A stretch of DNA of 64,000 nucleotides from Afipia sp. (GCA_016201045.1 JACQDM010000008.1:310001-374000); one strand, 5' to 3'; positions 19,259 to 29,155 are shown, counted from the first letter of the stretch. Translations and numbers: made by a program. Notes: a model not told the origin generated them from the sequence alone.

Positions 19259-20185
19259 ATGACGACCGGCCTCTCACCTCAGGACTTTGCCAAGCGGCTC
19301 GATACGACGGCAGCCGACACGGAAACGCTGCTGCAGCGCTTACTGTCGGATGCGACGTTGCCCGGTGAAATCACACGGCCGCATCGGCTCATGGACGCGA
19401 TGCGCTATTCGAGCTTGAACGGCGGTAAGCGGTTGCGCCCTTTCCTCGCGGCGGAAAGCGCCGCGATCTTCGGCGTGCCGCGCGACAGCGCTCTTTTGGC
19501 CGGAGCCGCGCTCGAATGCATCCACTGTTATTCGCTGATCCATGACGATCTTCCCTCGATGGACAACAGCGATCTGCGCCGTGGCCGGCCGACAGCGCAC
19601 AAAAAGTACGATGACGCCACCGCCATTCTCGCTGGCGACGCGCTGCTGACGCTCGCCTTCGACATCATCACGCGTGATGAAGTTCATAAGGACGCAGGCG
19701 TGCGGCTCGCGTTGACTCGTGCGCTCGCTCGCGCATCCGGACTTGGCGGCATGGTGGGTGGACAAATGCTCGATCTCGCGGGCGAAGGCCGCTTCGGCGA
19801 CAAGGAAACGCCCGATGTAGCCAAACTTCAGCAGATGAAAACCGGAGCGCTTCTGAAATACGGCTGTATCGCGGGCGCGCTCTTGGGTCAGGCACCGAAG
19901 GCGCAATTCGATGCACTCGACACCTACGGTCATGCATTCGGCGAAGCATTCCAGATCGCTGACGATCTCCTGGACGTCGAGGGCGACGCGGCGGCACTCG
20001 GCAAACCTGCCGGTCAGGACGCGGCGCTCGGCAAGACCACCTTCGTCACACAACTCGGGATCGACGGCGCGAAGACCCGGCTGCGCGATCTGCTGAAACA
20101 GGCCGACGCAGCGCTAACTCCGTTTGGCGCAAAGGGCGATGTGCTGCGCGCAGCCGCTCGTTTTGTCGCCGAGCGACAAAGCTAG
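19259..20185 (+). CDS. ispA: Farnesyl/geranyl diphosphate synthase
   Basis: A 308-residue trans-isoprenyl diphosphate synthase. The first aspartate-rich motif is IHDDLPSMDNSDLRRG and the second is QIADDLLDVEGD; GGKRLRPFL and the MKTGALL segment complete the active site. Five residues before the first motif are HCYSL, giving an FPP-size pocket consistent with IspA. Products feed ubiquinone, hopanoids and cell-wall carriers. The ribosome site TGGAG precedes the ATG. A DUF1345 gene follows 4 bases after the stop. Confidence 0.94.
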   Translation: MTTGLSPQDFAKRLDTTAADTETLLQRLLSDATLPGEITRPHRLMDAMRYSSLNGGKRLRPFLAAESAAIFGVPRDSALLAGAALECIHCYSLIHDDLPSMDNSDLRRGRPTAHKKYDDATAILAGDALLTLAFDIITRDEVHKDAGVRLALTRALARASGLGGMVGGQMLDLAGEGRFGDKETPDVAKLQQMKTGALLKYGCIAGALLGQAPKAQFDALDTYGHAFGEAFQIADDLLDVEGDAAALGKPAGQDAALGKTTFVTQLGIDGAKTRLRDLLKQADAALTPFGAKGDVLRAAARFVAERQS

Positions 20186-20189
20186 TCAC

Positions 20190-20894
20190 ATGACCTCCCG
20201 GCCCACAGGGGCGAAGGCCCGAACCAAGCAAACCGCCGACGATTTCCTCGAGCGTTTTCGAAAGATGCCGAAGGCCGTTCGCATCGTGTACGCACGGCCG
20301 CGGCTTTTTATATCGGTGCTGATCGGAATTGCGTCGCTTATATTTATGCCGGCGAGCTGGAGGATAACGAGCCGCCTTCTCTTTGCTTGGGATATTTCCC
20401 TTATTCTTTATCTGTCTCTCGCCTATTCAACCGTCATGTCATGCGGTCAGGATTTTATCCGCCGTCAAGCGGCCTTGCAGGATGACGGCCGATTCCTGAT
20501 CCTCATCATGACTCTCGTTGCGGCATTTGCGAGCATCGCGGCAATTGTAATGGAATTGGGAGTAAAACCTCAGCAAGCGCCGCAACTCGTTCTCGCGGTG
20601 ACGACGATCATTCTGTCCTGGCTTGCGATCCATACGACGTTTGCGCTTCACTATGCGCATGAATATTACCGCAGCAGGAGCGCGCAGGGTTTGAACTTTC
20701 CCGGCGGGGGCGAACCTGATTATTGGGACTTCGTCTACTTCTCTTTCGTCGTCGGCATGACCGCGCAGGTCTCCGATGTCGGTATCACCGACAAGATCAT
20801 TCGCCGCACAGCCACAGTGCACGGGATCACGTCTTTCTTCTTCAACACAGCGTTGCTGGCCCTGATGGTGAACATCGCTGCTAGCGCGATTTGA
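20190..20894 (+). CDS. DUF1345 membrane protein
   Basis: A 234-residue protein with about five membrane helices from residue 40 onward. It has the DUF1345 features YWDFVYFSFVVGMTAQVSDVG and HYAHEYY. Function is unknown. ATG 20190 is chosen; the frame extends to 20124 inside ispA, but that leader is non-homologous. It begins 4 bases after the ispA stop and is followed 21 bases later by an antiporter gene, suggesting one transcript of three genes. Confidence 0.85.
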   Translation: MTSRPTGAKARTKQTADDFLERFRKMPKAVRIVYARPRLFISVLIGIASLIFMPASWRITSRLLFAWDISLILYLSLAYSTVMSCGQDFIRRQAALQDDGRFLILIMTLVAAFASIAAIVMELGVKPQQAPQLVLAVTTIILSWLAIHTTFALHYAHEYYRSRSAQGLNFPGGGEPDYWDFVYFSFVVGMTAQVSDVGITDKIIRRTATVHGITSFFFNTALLALMVNIAASAI

Positions 20895-20915
20895 GGAATC
20901 GGTTAGCCTGCCGAA

Positions 20916-22523
20916 ATGGTCCAGACATTTCTGACTTTTCTGCTTGTGCTCACGGCCCTCGCCGGATCAGCAACGCTCGCCCGCAAGACCGACATTGCAC
21001 CAGCGATTGTTTTCCTTCTTGTCGGCATCGTTCTCGCATTCACGCCGGGCTTTCCGCGGATCGAAATGAAGCCGGAAGGCGTGTTGCTTCTGGTGCTGCC
21101 GCCGCTGATCTATTCGGCCGGCGTTGCCATGAGCTGGCGCGAGTTCAAATCGAATTTGCGGCCTATCGCCTTGCTCGCTATCGGCTGCGTCATCTTCACG
21201 ACATGCGCTGTGGCGGCGGGTGCACATTACGTACTTGGGTTGCCTTGGGGTGTCGGCTTTGTCCTCGGCGCGATAGTATCCCCGCCAGATGTGGTCGCGC
21301 CTCTTGCCATCGCGCGGCGACTGAAGCTGCCGCATCGCATTCTCGTCATTCTCGAAGGCGAAGGTCTCGCCAATGATGCGACAGCACTGATCCTCTATCG
21401 CTTCGCGGTTCTCGCCGTCAGCACCGGCACGTTTTCATTTGTTTCTGCACTCGACACATTCATCGGCATTCTCATCGGCGAAGTAATTTTCGGAATCGCC
21501 GTCGGCAGGCTCAGCTTGCGGCTTCGGCAATGGGCGCACGATCCTCGTGTTGAAATCTCGCTGTCCTTGCTAACCCCCTATCTCGCCTTTTGGGTGCCGG
21601 AGCACTTCGGTGGCTCGGGTGTCATTGCGACCGTTGTTGCGGGACTTTACGTCAGCTGGAACGGGCCATTGCTCATTCCGGCTGCAACGCGGCTTCAAGG
21701 AATTTTCTTTTGGGATGTCGTGATCTGGCTGATCGAAGGCGTTCTGTTCCTGATGATCGGCTTCCAGATGAGATTTCTCATGGAAAAGTCGAAGGCCGTT
21801 CCTCTCCACGATATTCTGATGGCGGTGGCACTGACCTCGGCTATCGTCATTGTCGCACGCTTCATCTGGGTGTTCCCGGGCACCTATCTTACGCGATACT
21901 TCAACAGGCGCCTCGCCACCCGCGACCCGGCACCATCGTGGCGAGCCGTTGTCGTCATCGGCTTCACCGGCATACGCGGTGTCGTATCGCTTGCCGTTGC
22001 CCTTGCTCTGCCGCTGACGCTTCCTGGAGGCGAGGAATTTCCCCATCGCGATCTCATTCTGTTTGCAAGCTTCGGCGTGATTATCGTGACGCTGGTCGGC
22101 ATCGGCTTAACTCTGCCGCTGCTTGTTAAATTCCTCGGACTATCGCAACACGGTCACGCCGAAGAGCGTCACGAGCGGGAGGCTGAGATTGCCGCGCGGC
22201 GGCACATCATCCAAGCAGGCCGCAAGCATCTCGATCATCTCATCGAGAACCGCAAGCTGTCCGAAAGTCTCGCCGGATTTCTGATGGCGCGGCATGAAAC
22301 GCGCGTCCGCGCAATTCCCGATCCACCAAAAGAAGAAGGTCAACACACGCCCGCCACGCAGGGCGCATCCATCATTCGCGAAATCATCGCAGCTGAACGA
22401 CAAGAACTGCACAAACTTCTACGCGACGGCAAAATCACCGACGAAACACGACGCCGCCTTGAAAGAAACCTCGATCTCGAGGAAGCCGTGATCAGCAACA
22501 GCGAAAAAAATACGCCGCTGTAA
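20916..22523 (+). CDS. Na+/H+ antiporter (CPA1 family)
   Basis: A 535-residue cation/proton antiporter with about twelve membrane helices in the first 410 residues and a charged cytosolic C-terminal tail. The family core is visible in AIVSPPDVVAPLAIARRL and ILEGEGLANDATALILYRFA (the ND pair of CPA1). FTGIRGVVSLAVALALPLT is the arginine-containing helix. It exports Na+ or K+ in exchange for protons, maintaining pH and salt balance. A 13-base-stem terminator overlaps the last codons. Confidence 0.93.
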   Translation: MVQTFLTFLLVLTALAGSATLARKTDIAPAIVFLLVGIVLAFTPGFPRIEMKPEGVLLLVLPPLIYSAGVAMSWREFKSNLRPIALLAIGCVIFTTCAVAAGAHYVLGLPWGVGFVLGAIVSPPDVVAPLAIARRLKLPHRILVILEGEGLANDATALILYRFAVLAVSTGTFSFVSALDTFIGILIGEVIFGIAVGRLSLRLRQWAHDPRVEISLSLLTPYLAFWVPEHFGGSGVIATVVAGLYVSWNGPLLIPAATRLQGIFFWDVVIWLIEGVLFLMIGFQMRFLMEKSKAVPLHDILMAVALTSAIVIVARFIWVFPGTYLTRYFNRRLATRDPAPSWRAVVVIGFTGIRGVVSLAVALALPLTLPGGEEFPHRDLILFASFGVIIVTLVGIGLTLPLLVKFLGLSQHGHAEERHEREAEIAARRHIIQAGRKHLDHLIENRKLSESLAGFLMARHETRVRAIPDPPKEEGQHTPATQGASIIREIIAAERQELHKLLRDGKITDETRRRLERNLDLEEAVISNSEKNTPL

Positions 22524-22537
22524 GCAGCGGCGTATTT
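22508..22537. terminator. Bidirectional terminator between antiporter and ispG
   Basis: A perfect 13-base stem (AAATACGCCGCTG/CAGCGGCGTATTT) with a four-base loop spans the antiporter stop codon. Seven As on its left give a T-tract on the minus strand, so it is strongest for ispG. Confidence 0.9.
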
Positions 22538-22561
22538 CAAGTTTGATCGGCTGCAGTCGGA

Positions 22562-23845
22562 TTATTCGGCGGCCGTCACCGGAACCTTGCGATTGGCGCC
22601 ATAACGCTGCTCGATGTAATCGATGACAAGGACCTTGAAATCCTGCGCGATATTCTCGCCGCGCAGGGTACGGAATTTCTGACCGTCGACGAAGACCGGA
22701 GCGGCCGGCGTTTCGCCGGTGCCCGGGAGAGAGATGCCGATGTCGGCGTGCTTGGACTCGCCCGGACCATTGACGATGCAGCCCATCACCGCGACGTTAA
22801 GCTGTTCGACACCCGGATACTGAGTCTTCCATGTCGGCATTTCATCGCGGATGAACGACTGAATATCGCGTGCGAGTTCCTGGAACACGGTCGACGTGGT
22901 ACGTCCACAGCCGGGGCATGCCGCGACAAGCGGCACGAAGGTGCGAAAGCCCATTGTCTGAAGGATTTCTTGACCGACTTTCACTTCGAGCGTGCGGTCG
23001 CCGTTCGGCTCCGGCGTCAACGAGACACGGATGGTGTCACCGATGCCGTCCTGAAGAAGAATGCCGAGCGCTGCGCTCGACGCGACGATTCCTTTCGAGC
23101 CCATGCCAGCTTCGGTCAATCCAAGATGAATTGCGTAATCCGAGCGACGAGCGAGTTCACGATAAACCGAAATCAGATCCTGAACGTTCGATACTTTCGC
23201 GGACAGGATCATGCGGTTTTTCGGTAATCCGATTTCCTCGGCGCGCGCGGCAGACAGCAGCGCCGACTGCACCATGGCTTCGCGCGTCACGGCGCGTGCA
23301 TCGATCGGATCGGGAGACTTCGCGTTGTCTTCCATTAACCTTGTTAGCAATTCCTGATCGAGCGAACCCCAGTTTGCCCCGATGCGGATGGTCTTGCCGT
23401 ATTTCAGCGCCATCTCGACAATTTCGGTGAACTGCGTGTCGCGCTTGTTCTTGAAGCCAACATTGCCCGGATTGATGCGATATTTCGACAACGCCTTCGC
23501 GCAGTCGGGATATTCGGCGAGCAACTTGTGACCGATGTAATGGAAGTCGCCGATCAGCGGCACATCCACTCCCATTTTGTCGAGTTTCTCGCGGATATGC
23601 GGAACTGCGGCGGCCGCTTCGTCGCGGTCCACCGTAATGCGTACCATCTCTGAACCGGCACGAGCGAGGGCTGCGACCTGTTTGACGGTCCCTTCGACAT
23701 CGGCAGTATCTGTGTTGGTCATCGACTGCACGACAATCGGCGCGCCGTCGCCAACTTTCACGTTGCCAACCATCACTTGAACGGTCTTATGACGACCCTT
23801 CGGCCCAGCCGGAATCTCTCTCGTTCGTTCTTTCAGATCGCTCAT
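22562..23845 (-). CDS. ispG: 4-hydroxy-3-methylbut-2-enyl diphosphate synthase
   Basis: A 427-residue [4Fe-4S] enzyme of the MEP isoprenoid pathway that converts MEcPP to HMBPP. The cluster cysteines are in [10 protein letters not shown] and [11 protein letters not shown]. The N-terminal TIM barrel includes [20 protein letters not shown] 23845 is used; a TTG lies three codons upstream. It is the last gene of a zur-DMT-ispG group on the minus strand (12-base gap to the DMT gene). A strong terminator follows. Confidence 0.97.
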   Translation of the reverse strand: MSDLKERTREIPAGPKGRHKTVQVMVGNVKVGDGAPIVVQSMTNTDTADVEGTVKQVAALARAGSEMVRITVDRDEAAAAVPHIREKLDKMGVDVPLIGDFHYIGHKLLAEYPDCAKALSKYRINPGNVGFKNKRDTQFTEIVEMALKYGKTIRIGANWGSLDQELLTRLMEDNAKSPDPIDARAVTREAMVQSALLSAARAEEIGLPKNRMILSAKVSNVQDLISVYRELARRSDYAIHLGLTEAGMGSKGIVASSAALGILLQDGIGDTIRVSLTPEPNGDRTLEVKVGQEILQTMGFRTFVPLVAACPGCGRTTSTVFQELARDIQSFIRDEMPTWKTQYPGVEQLNVAVMGCIVNGPGESKHADIGISLPGTGETPAAPVFVDGQKFRTLRGENIAQDFKVLVIDYIEQRYGANRKVPVTAAE

Positions 23846-23857
23846 GGTGCTCAAATA

Positions 23858-24808
23858 TCAGGTTTTTGTGACAGGAGGCAGCAACGGATCGCCAGCAGCC
23901 TCTTTGGGGCGGTTTACCAGATATAGGCCCGCCATGACCAGAAGTGCAGCCCCCGCGAATGCCAAAGTCAGGCTGTCATGCATGATGAAATAGCCGCCAA
24001 TCACGCCGAACAGTGGGGTTATGAAGGTAAATGACGACAATTTGCTGGCCGAATAGGTGCGGATCAGGAAGAACCAGATCAGGAATGTAATCCCAACAAC
24101 CCAGAACGTCTGGTAGATCATGGACACCGTCGCGACGATCCCCGGCATGTGGGTCAGCCGCTCGCCGCTGAGCAGCGCTCCAATAGCCAGAATCGGGACC
24201 GACGCGGCGACCTGATAGGCCAAGGTCTTTTCTGCCGGGGCCTGCAGCAGCCTCGTGGATTTCACCACCAGCGTTGTCGCCGCCCAGAGAATTCCACCTC
24301 CGACGATCAATAGATCGCCGATAATGACCTTCGCATCGACGAAGGGTTGCGGCACGCCGATGGCAAGCGCAACGCCCGCAAATGACAACGCCATACCTAT
24401 CCATTGAACGGCGCTGAGTTCCTCGTGAAGAAATCGCTTGGAGCCCAGCGCGACGACAAATGGTGCGACATAGAGAAACACAACAGCGCGCGATGCGCTT
24501 GTAAACGTCAGTCCCGTGTAAATCAGAATGAACTCAAAGCCGAACAGTGCGCCGGCGAACAGGCCGGCCCACAAAGTGCCGTCTCGTTTGAAAATTTCGA
24601 CACCGCGAGATCGCGCAATCAAAAGAATGACCAGAAGGCCGCCAAACGACCGCATCGCTGCTTGCGTCAATGGCGGAATATCCGGCAGAGCGAGCTTCAC
24701 CGAAATCTGGTTGAAGCCCCAGCTCAGGCAAAGCATCAGCATCAAGAGAATCGCCGTCGCGTTCAGCGGCCGTCCCGCGCGCGTGACCGTCGATTGATTT
24801 TTTATCAT
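23858..24808 (-). CDS. DMT-family (EamA) transporter
   Basis: A 316-residue inner-membrane protein with ten hydrophobic segments in two EamA repeats (LCLSWGFNQISVKLAL opens repeat 1; WAATTLVVKSTRLL lies in repeat 2). ATG 24808 has a ribosome site (CGGAGC); a longer frame to 24877 overlaps zur and lacks one. Substrate unknown. It sits between zur and ispG on one strand. Co-transcription with a zinc regulator raises the possibility of metal-linked control, but nothing in the protein itself points to zinc. Confidence 0.88.
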   Translation of the reverse strand: MIKNQSTVTRAGRPLNATAILLMLMLCLSWGFNQISVKLALPDIPPLTQAAMRSFGGLLVILLIARSRGVEIFKRDGTLWAGLFAGALFGFEFILIYTGLTFTSASRAVVFLYVAPFVVALGSKRFLHEELSAVQWIGMALSFAGVALAIGVPQPFVDAKVIIGDLLIVGGGILWAATTLVVKSTRLLQAPAEKTLAYQVAASVPILAIGALLSGERLTHMPGIVATVSMIYQTFWVVGITFLIWFFLIRTYSASKLSSFTFITPLFGVIGGYFIMHDSLTLAFAGAALLVMAGLYLVNRPKEAAGDPLLPPVTKT

Positions 24809-24846
24809 GAAGCTCCGGTTCGGCTTTCCGCCGATTTTATTCTGAT

Positions 24847-25341
24847 TTACCGCGCGGCTTTCTGACAGTAAGCGCACATCCCGATGATTTCTACCACCGA
24901 GAGCTTGGGCGAAAATCCTGTTCCGCGCGCTGCATCGTTGAACGATCGCTCAATCGCAGCCGACGGAATTTCGCCGACAGATCCGCAAACTTCACAGATC
25001 AAAAAAGCCACGACAGAGATATCGTCATGGTTATGCGAGCAAGCCAGAAACGCATTGCGACTTTCGATGCGATGAACAAGACCGCTCTCCATCAGAAAAT
25101 CGAGTGCGCGATAGACTGTGATCGGCGCGGGTCTCGCTATTTGCTTGGCCATTAGTTCGATGATCTCATAAGCGCCAAGAGGACGATGGCTTGAGAGCAG
25201 GATACCAAGCACCTGGCGGCGGATTGGCGTGAATTTCTGTCCACGAGCGGCGCAGACCCGTTCCGCGTGAGAAAACGCATCGGCCGCGCATCGGCCATGG
25301 GTGTGACCGGGAGTGGGAAAGGCGGGTTTTGACTGAGCCAT
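24847..25341 (-). CDS. zur: Fur-family regulator, probably the zinc regulator Zur
   Basis: A 164-residue metal-dependent repressor. A winged-helix domain (about 25-95; AARGQKFTPIRRQVLGILL) is followed by a dimerisation domain. Two cysteine pairs, in ICEVCGSVGE and MCAYCQ, form the structural zinc site, and CSHNHDD contributes regulatory ligands. These features and the short His-rich N-terminus (PGHTHGRC) favour Zur over Fur, Mur or Irr. ATG 25341 begins MAQSKPAFPT; the frame is open 10 codons further. No confident Zur box was seen in the 25342-25528 gap. Confidence 0.82.
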   Translation of the reverse strand: MAQSKPAFPTPGHTHGRCAADAFSHAERVCAARGQKFTPIRRQVLGILLSSHRPLGAYEIIELMAKQIARPAPITVYRALDFLMESGLVHRIESRNAFLACSHNHDDISVVAFLICEVCGSVGEIPSAAIERSFNDAARGTGFSPKLSVVEIIGMCAYCQKAAR

Positions 25342-25528
25342 GGCCGGATCATTTAACGCTGTCGGCAGCATTACGCTCGATATTTCAGAGAGATGACATC
25401 AAAATTATGGGCCAGCGGAATTTCTTATTGCATTGCACCATAATACTCCCAAATGTTCTCTGCACCACACATCATCGGCTACGCCGGCGGTCTAGGATTG
25501 TAGCGAGCCATTCAGAGGGCAACGCACC

Positions 25529-26635
25529 TTGGCGACCAACCTCAAATCCTACCTCGACAGCCTCGCGCCTTGGAATTTCACCGGCGCGCGCAAAGCGACA
25601 ACTGCGAAGAAAATCAATCTGGCTTTGCAAGGCGGCGGTTCACACGGCGCGTTTACGTGGGGGGTGTTGGATCAGTTACTGAGCGACGGACGACTCGAAG
25701 TGACCGGCATCTCCGGCGCATCGGCCGGCGCGCTCAATGCTGTGATGCTGGCCGATGGTCTGACGCGCGGCGGTCCCGAGGAAGCGCGCAAGCGACTTGC
25801 AGATTTCTGGCGCGCGACGAGCGCCGGCGGAGACCTGCCGCCGATCCAGCGCGCGCTGACGGATCGCCTGTTTTCGATGATTCCGTTTGCATCGGCTCCT
25901 GTGCAGAACTGGTTCGAGGCGATGACGCACTATTTTTCGCCTTACGAACTCAATCCGCTCAACATCAATCCGTTAAGCGGTCTGATCGAGCGCTTCGTCG
26001 ATTTCGAGGCGTTGCGCAAAAACAAGGATCTTGCGCTCTACATCTCGACGACGAACGTCCACACCGGACGCCTGCATATCTTTGCAGGCGACAAAATCAC
26101 CGCCGATGTCGTCATGGCGTCCGCCGCACTTCCTTTCATGTTTCGCGCGGTGGAAATTGAAGGCGTTCCCTACTGGGATGGCGGTTACATGGGCAATCCA
26201 GCGATCTTTCCGTTTCTTCAAACAACGGACGCGGAAGATGTCCTCGTCGTTCAGATCAACCCGGTTTCGCGGACGACGACACCGCGGACGTCAGCCGAGA
26301 TTATCAACCGGCTTAACGAAATCACTTTCAATTCAGCGCTTATCTCGGAATTGCGCACGATGGATTTCGTCAATCAACTGATTGACGATGGACGGCTGCC
26401 GCGAGGCACAGGCAAAGATCAATACCGCAGACTAAACATCCACCGCATCGATCTGGGCGGCCTCGGCACGAGGCTTGCCGCATCGAGCAAGATGAAAACC
26501 GATTTCGATTTTTTCGAGCTGCTGCATCGCGCGGGGATGCGCGCCGCCAAAAAATTCCTGGACAATCATTTCGACGACATCGGCAAGCAAAGCACGATCG
26601 ATCTTGCAGCCGAATCTGGCGTCGAATGGGCCTAA
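25529..26635 (+). CDS. Patatin-like phospholipase
   Basis: A 368-residue predicted serine lipase/acyl hydrolase. It shows the oxyanion loop LQGGGSHGAFTWGVL, the nucleophile GISGASAGALNA (Ser in GASAG) and the catalytic aspartate in YWDGGYMGNP, so the Ser-Asp dyad is complete. There is no signal peptide; the protein is probably cytosolic or membrane-peripheral. A TTG start is assigned, with GAGG about 11 bases upstream. It is divergent from zur and converges on pcaG with a 4-base gap. Endogenous substrate unknown. Confidence 0.9.
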   Translation: MATNLKSYLDSLAPWNFTGARKATTAKKINLALQGGGSHGAFTWGVLDQLLSDGRLEVTGISGASAGALNAVMLADGLTRGGPEEARKRLADFWRATSAGGDLPPIQRALTDRLFSMIPFASAPVQNWFEAMTHYFSPYELNPLNINPLSGLIERFVDFEALRKNKDLALYISTTNVHTGRLHIFAGDKITADVVMASAALPFMFRAVEIEGVPYWDGGYMGNPAIFPFLQTTDAEDVLVVQINPVSRTTTPRTSAEIINRLNEITFNSALISELRTMDFVNQLIDDGRLPRGTGKDQYRRLNIHRIDLGGLGTRLAASSKMKTDFDFFELLHRAGMRAAKKFLDNHFDDIGKQSTIDLAAESGVEWA

Positions 26636-26639
26636 TCGA

Positions 26640-27227
26640 TCAAAGATCGAAAAAGACGGTTTCTCTCTCGCCCTGCAAATGCACATCGAATCGATAGGTT
26701 GCGATGTCGCTGGCTTCACGCTTGGCGATCAGCGTTGCGCGCCGGTTTGCAGGAACAAGCGCGAGCACGGGATCGGACGTGTTGGCGGCCTCTCCATCAA
26801 AATAGATTCGCGTCATCGCCTGTTGCGTCATGCCCCGTGCGTACACCGCGAGAAGAATATGTGGGGCCTGAAATCTACCATCCGGTCCCGGCACAGCACC
26901 CGGTTTGATCGTCGAGAACGAGTACGCCCCGTTTGAATCGGTGCCGCAGCGGCCAAACCCCTTGAATACGGAATTTGGAATCGCTCGGCTGTCCTTCGAA
27001 TCCGCAAAGCGGCCTTGCGCATCAGCCTGCCAGATTTCCAGCATCGAATCGTTGATCGGCTTGCCGTCGCCATCGAATATCTGCCCGACGATACGAATGC
27101 GCTCGCCCGCTGCATCGGGCGTGACGAGATCGTTGCCGAACGCGTCATTCCATTGATACGCGCCGCCGGGTGTCAGGCCGTACTTGAAATAGGGACCGAC
27201 AGTTTGCGAAGGGGTGATGCCGCTCAT
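26640..27227 (-). CDS. pcaG: Protocatechuate 3,4-dioxygenase alpha subunit
   Basis: A 195-residue intradiol dioxygenase subunit. With PcaH it cleaves protocatechuate to beta-carboxy-cis,cis-muconate in the beta-ketoadipate pathway. It has the family opening TPSQTVGPYFKYGL and the RFQAPHILLAVYARG strand, in which one iron-ligand histidine position is absent, as expected for the non-catalytic alpha chain. Its ATG overlaps the pcaH stop by one base (TGATG), giving translational coupling. Confidence 0.95.
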   Translation of the reverse strand: MSGITPSQTVGPYFKYGLTPGGAYQWNDAFGNDLVTPDAAGERIRIVGQIFDGDGKPINDSMLEIWQADAQGRFADSKDSRAIPNSVFKGFGRCGTDSNGAYSFSTIKPGAVPGPDGRFQAPHILLAVYARGMTQQAMTRIYFDGEAANTSDPVLALVPANRRATLIAKREASDIATYRFDVHLQGERETVFFDL

Positions 27228-27928
27228 CAATCGTTATCCAGAGGCGTCGCGTTGCGACCGCGCAACACGATGTCGAACCGATAACATAGCGCCCAGTCTG
27301 GTTTCGTATTCTCGAGATCGAAATGAGAGACCATGCGCATCCGCGCTTTCTCGTCGGTCACCGAATTGAAAATCGGATCGTAAGCGAACAGCGGATCGCC
27401 GGGGAAATACATCTGCGTCACGATGCGCGAGATGAATGAATGACCGAAGACCGAAAAGTGGATGTGCGCGGGCCGCCACGCATTCGGGTGATTGCCCCAC
27501 GGATAGGCACCGGGCTTGATCGTCACGAATTTGTAGTAGCCGGCCGCATCGGTTTTCGCGCGGCCTGCTCCGGTAAAATTCGGATCCAGCGGAGCCGGAT
27601 GCTGGTCGACGACGTGAACATATCGCCCGCACGCATTGGCCTGCCATATTTCGACGAGCGTATCGGAAACACCGCGTCCGTCTTCATCTCGGACGTGGCC
27701 ATGCACCATGATGCGTTCGCCCAATGGCTCGCCCTTGTGCTGAATCGTAAGGTCGTGATCGTTCGCGCGCACCGACTCTTGCCCGTATACAGGTCCTGTC
27801 AGTTCGGACAGCGTATGAGGCATCAAGATGAGAGGCTTCGTCGGCGACCGCTTGACCGTGCTTTTGTAGGCACGCGACAGCGGCGGCGCGAACGCAGACT
27901 TGCTATCGCGTGGATAAATAAGAGTCAT
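27227..27928 (-). CDS. pcaH: Protocatechuate 3,4-dioxygenase beta subunit
   Basis: A 233-residue catalytic subunit. The four Fe(III) ligands are visible: Tyr in CGRYVH, Tyr in KPGAYPWGNH and two His in RPAHIHFSVFG. The longer N-terminal arm (ALSRAYKST-like region, LTGPVYG) is typical of the beta chain. It lies between pcaF and pcaG on one strand, 18 bases after pcaF. Confidence 0.96.
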   Translation of the reverse strand: MTLIYPRDSKSAFAPPLSRAYKSTVKRSPTKPLILMPHTLSELTGPVYGQESVRANDHDLTIQHKGEPLGERIMVHGHVRDEDGRGVSDTLVEIWQANACGRYVHVVDQHPAPLDPNFTGAGRAKTDAAGYYKFVTIKPGAYPWGNHPNAWRPAHIHFSVFGHSFISRIVTQMYFPGDPLFAYDPIFNSVTDEKARMRMVSHFDLENTKPDWALCYRFDIVLRGRNATPLDND

Positions 27929-27946
27929 GCCGTCCTCCGGCGACGA

Positions 27947-29155
27947 TCAGTTGAGCTTTTCAAACGCAACCGCGACGCCCTGTCCGACGCCGACGCACAT
28001 CGTTGCGATCGCGAGCTTTCCACCACGCTTCTCCATGCCGTGAACCGCCGTCAGCGCGAGCCGCGCTCCGCTCATCCCTAGCGGATGACCCAATGCAATC
28101 GCACCGCCATGCGGATTCACGAAATCAGCATCTTCCTTCACGCCAAGCTGGCGCAGCACAGCAATACCCTGCGATGCAAATGCCTCATTGAGTTCGATCA
28201 AATCAATGGCGCTTATCTTCAGTCCGAGGCGCGCAAGCAGCTTCTGCACCGCCGGAACGGGGCCGATACCCATGACGCGCGGCGCAACGGCCGCCGATGC
28301 ATGGCCCAGAATTCTCGCACGCGGTGTCAACCCGTGTTTCTTGACCGCTTCTTCAGAAGCCAAGATCATTGCAGCTGCACCGTCGTTAACACCAGATGCG
28401 TTGCCCGCGGTAACCGTTCCCGGATTGCGAACGATGGGCTTGAGCTTGGACAGTCCTTCGAGCGTTGTTTCGGGGCGCGGGTGTTCATCCTTGTCGACAA
28501 TGATCGGACCAGCCTTGCCGCCCGGGATGGTCACCGGCGTAATCTCGTTCTTGAAATATCCGGCTTCAATTGCCTTGCCGGCACGCTGTTGGGAGCGGAT
28601 CGCAAACGCATCCTGATCCGCACGCGAAATTTGATAATCTTCGGCGACGTTTTCGCCGGTTTCCGGCATCGCATCGACGCCGTATTGCGCCTTCATGAGG
28701 GGATTGACAAAACGCCAGCCGATCGTGGTGTCGTAGGTTTCAACGGTGCGCTGAAATGCCTCCGAAGCCTTTGCGGTGACGAACGGAGCTCGGGTCATCG
28801 ATTCGACACCGCCGGCGATTGCGAGATCGATTTCGCCCGCGCGGATGGCGCGTGCCATTCCTCCAACGGCATCGAGGCCCGACGCGCAGAGACGATTGAT
28901 GGTCATGCCGGGAATCGTCTCAGGCAAACCGGCGAGCAAAAGAGCCATGCGCGCGACGTTGCGATTGTCTTCACCAGCCTGATTGGCACAGCCATACGCA
29001 ACTTCGTCGACAGCGCCCCAATCTACCTTGGGGTTGCGCGCCATCAATGCTTTCAGCGGAACAGCTGCCAGATCGTCGGCGCGAACCTTTGCGAGCGAAC
29101 CGCCAAAACGGCCAATCGGCGTTCTCACCGCATCGCAAACAAATACGTCACGCAT
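27947..29155 (-). CDS. pcaF: Beta-ketoadipyl-CoA thiolase
   Basis: A 402-residue thiolase that splits 3-oxoadipyl-CoA into succinyl-CoA and acetyl-CoA, the last step of the beta-ketoadipate pathway. The acylated cysteine is in NRLCASGLDAVG, with HGGAIALGHPLGMSGAR and TMCVGVGQGVAV at the end. The opening MRDVFVCDAVRTPIGRFGGSLA is typical of PcaF rather than of PhaA. It heads the pcaFHG group; pcaI/J, pcaB, pcaC, pcaD and a pcaQ/pcaR regulator are not in the window. Divergent from mutS. Confidence 0.94.
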   Translation of the reverse strand: MRDVFVCDAVRTPIGRFGGSLAKVRADDLAAVPLKALMARNPKVDWGAVDEVAYGCANQAGEDNRNVARMALLLAGLPETIPGMTINRLCASGLDAVGGMARAIRAGEIDLAIAGGVESMTRAPFVTAKASEAFQRTVETYDTTIGWRFVNPLMKAQYGVDAMPETGENVAEDYQISRADQDAFAIRSQQRAGKAIEAGYFKNEITPVTIPGGKAGPIIVDKDEHPRPETTLEGLSKLKPIVRNPGTVTAGNASGVNDGAAAMILASEEAVKKHGLTPRARILGHASAAVAPRVMGIGPVPAVQKLLARLGLKISAIDLIELNEAFASQGIAVLRQLGVKEDADFVNPHGGAIALGHPLGMSGARLALTAVHGMEKRGGKLAIATMCVGVGQGVAVAFEKLN

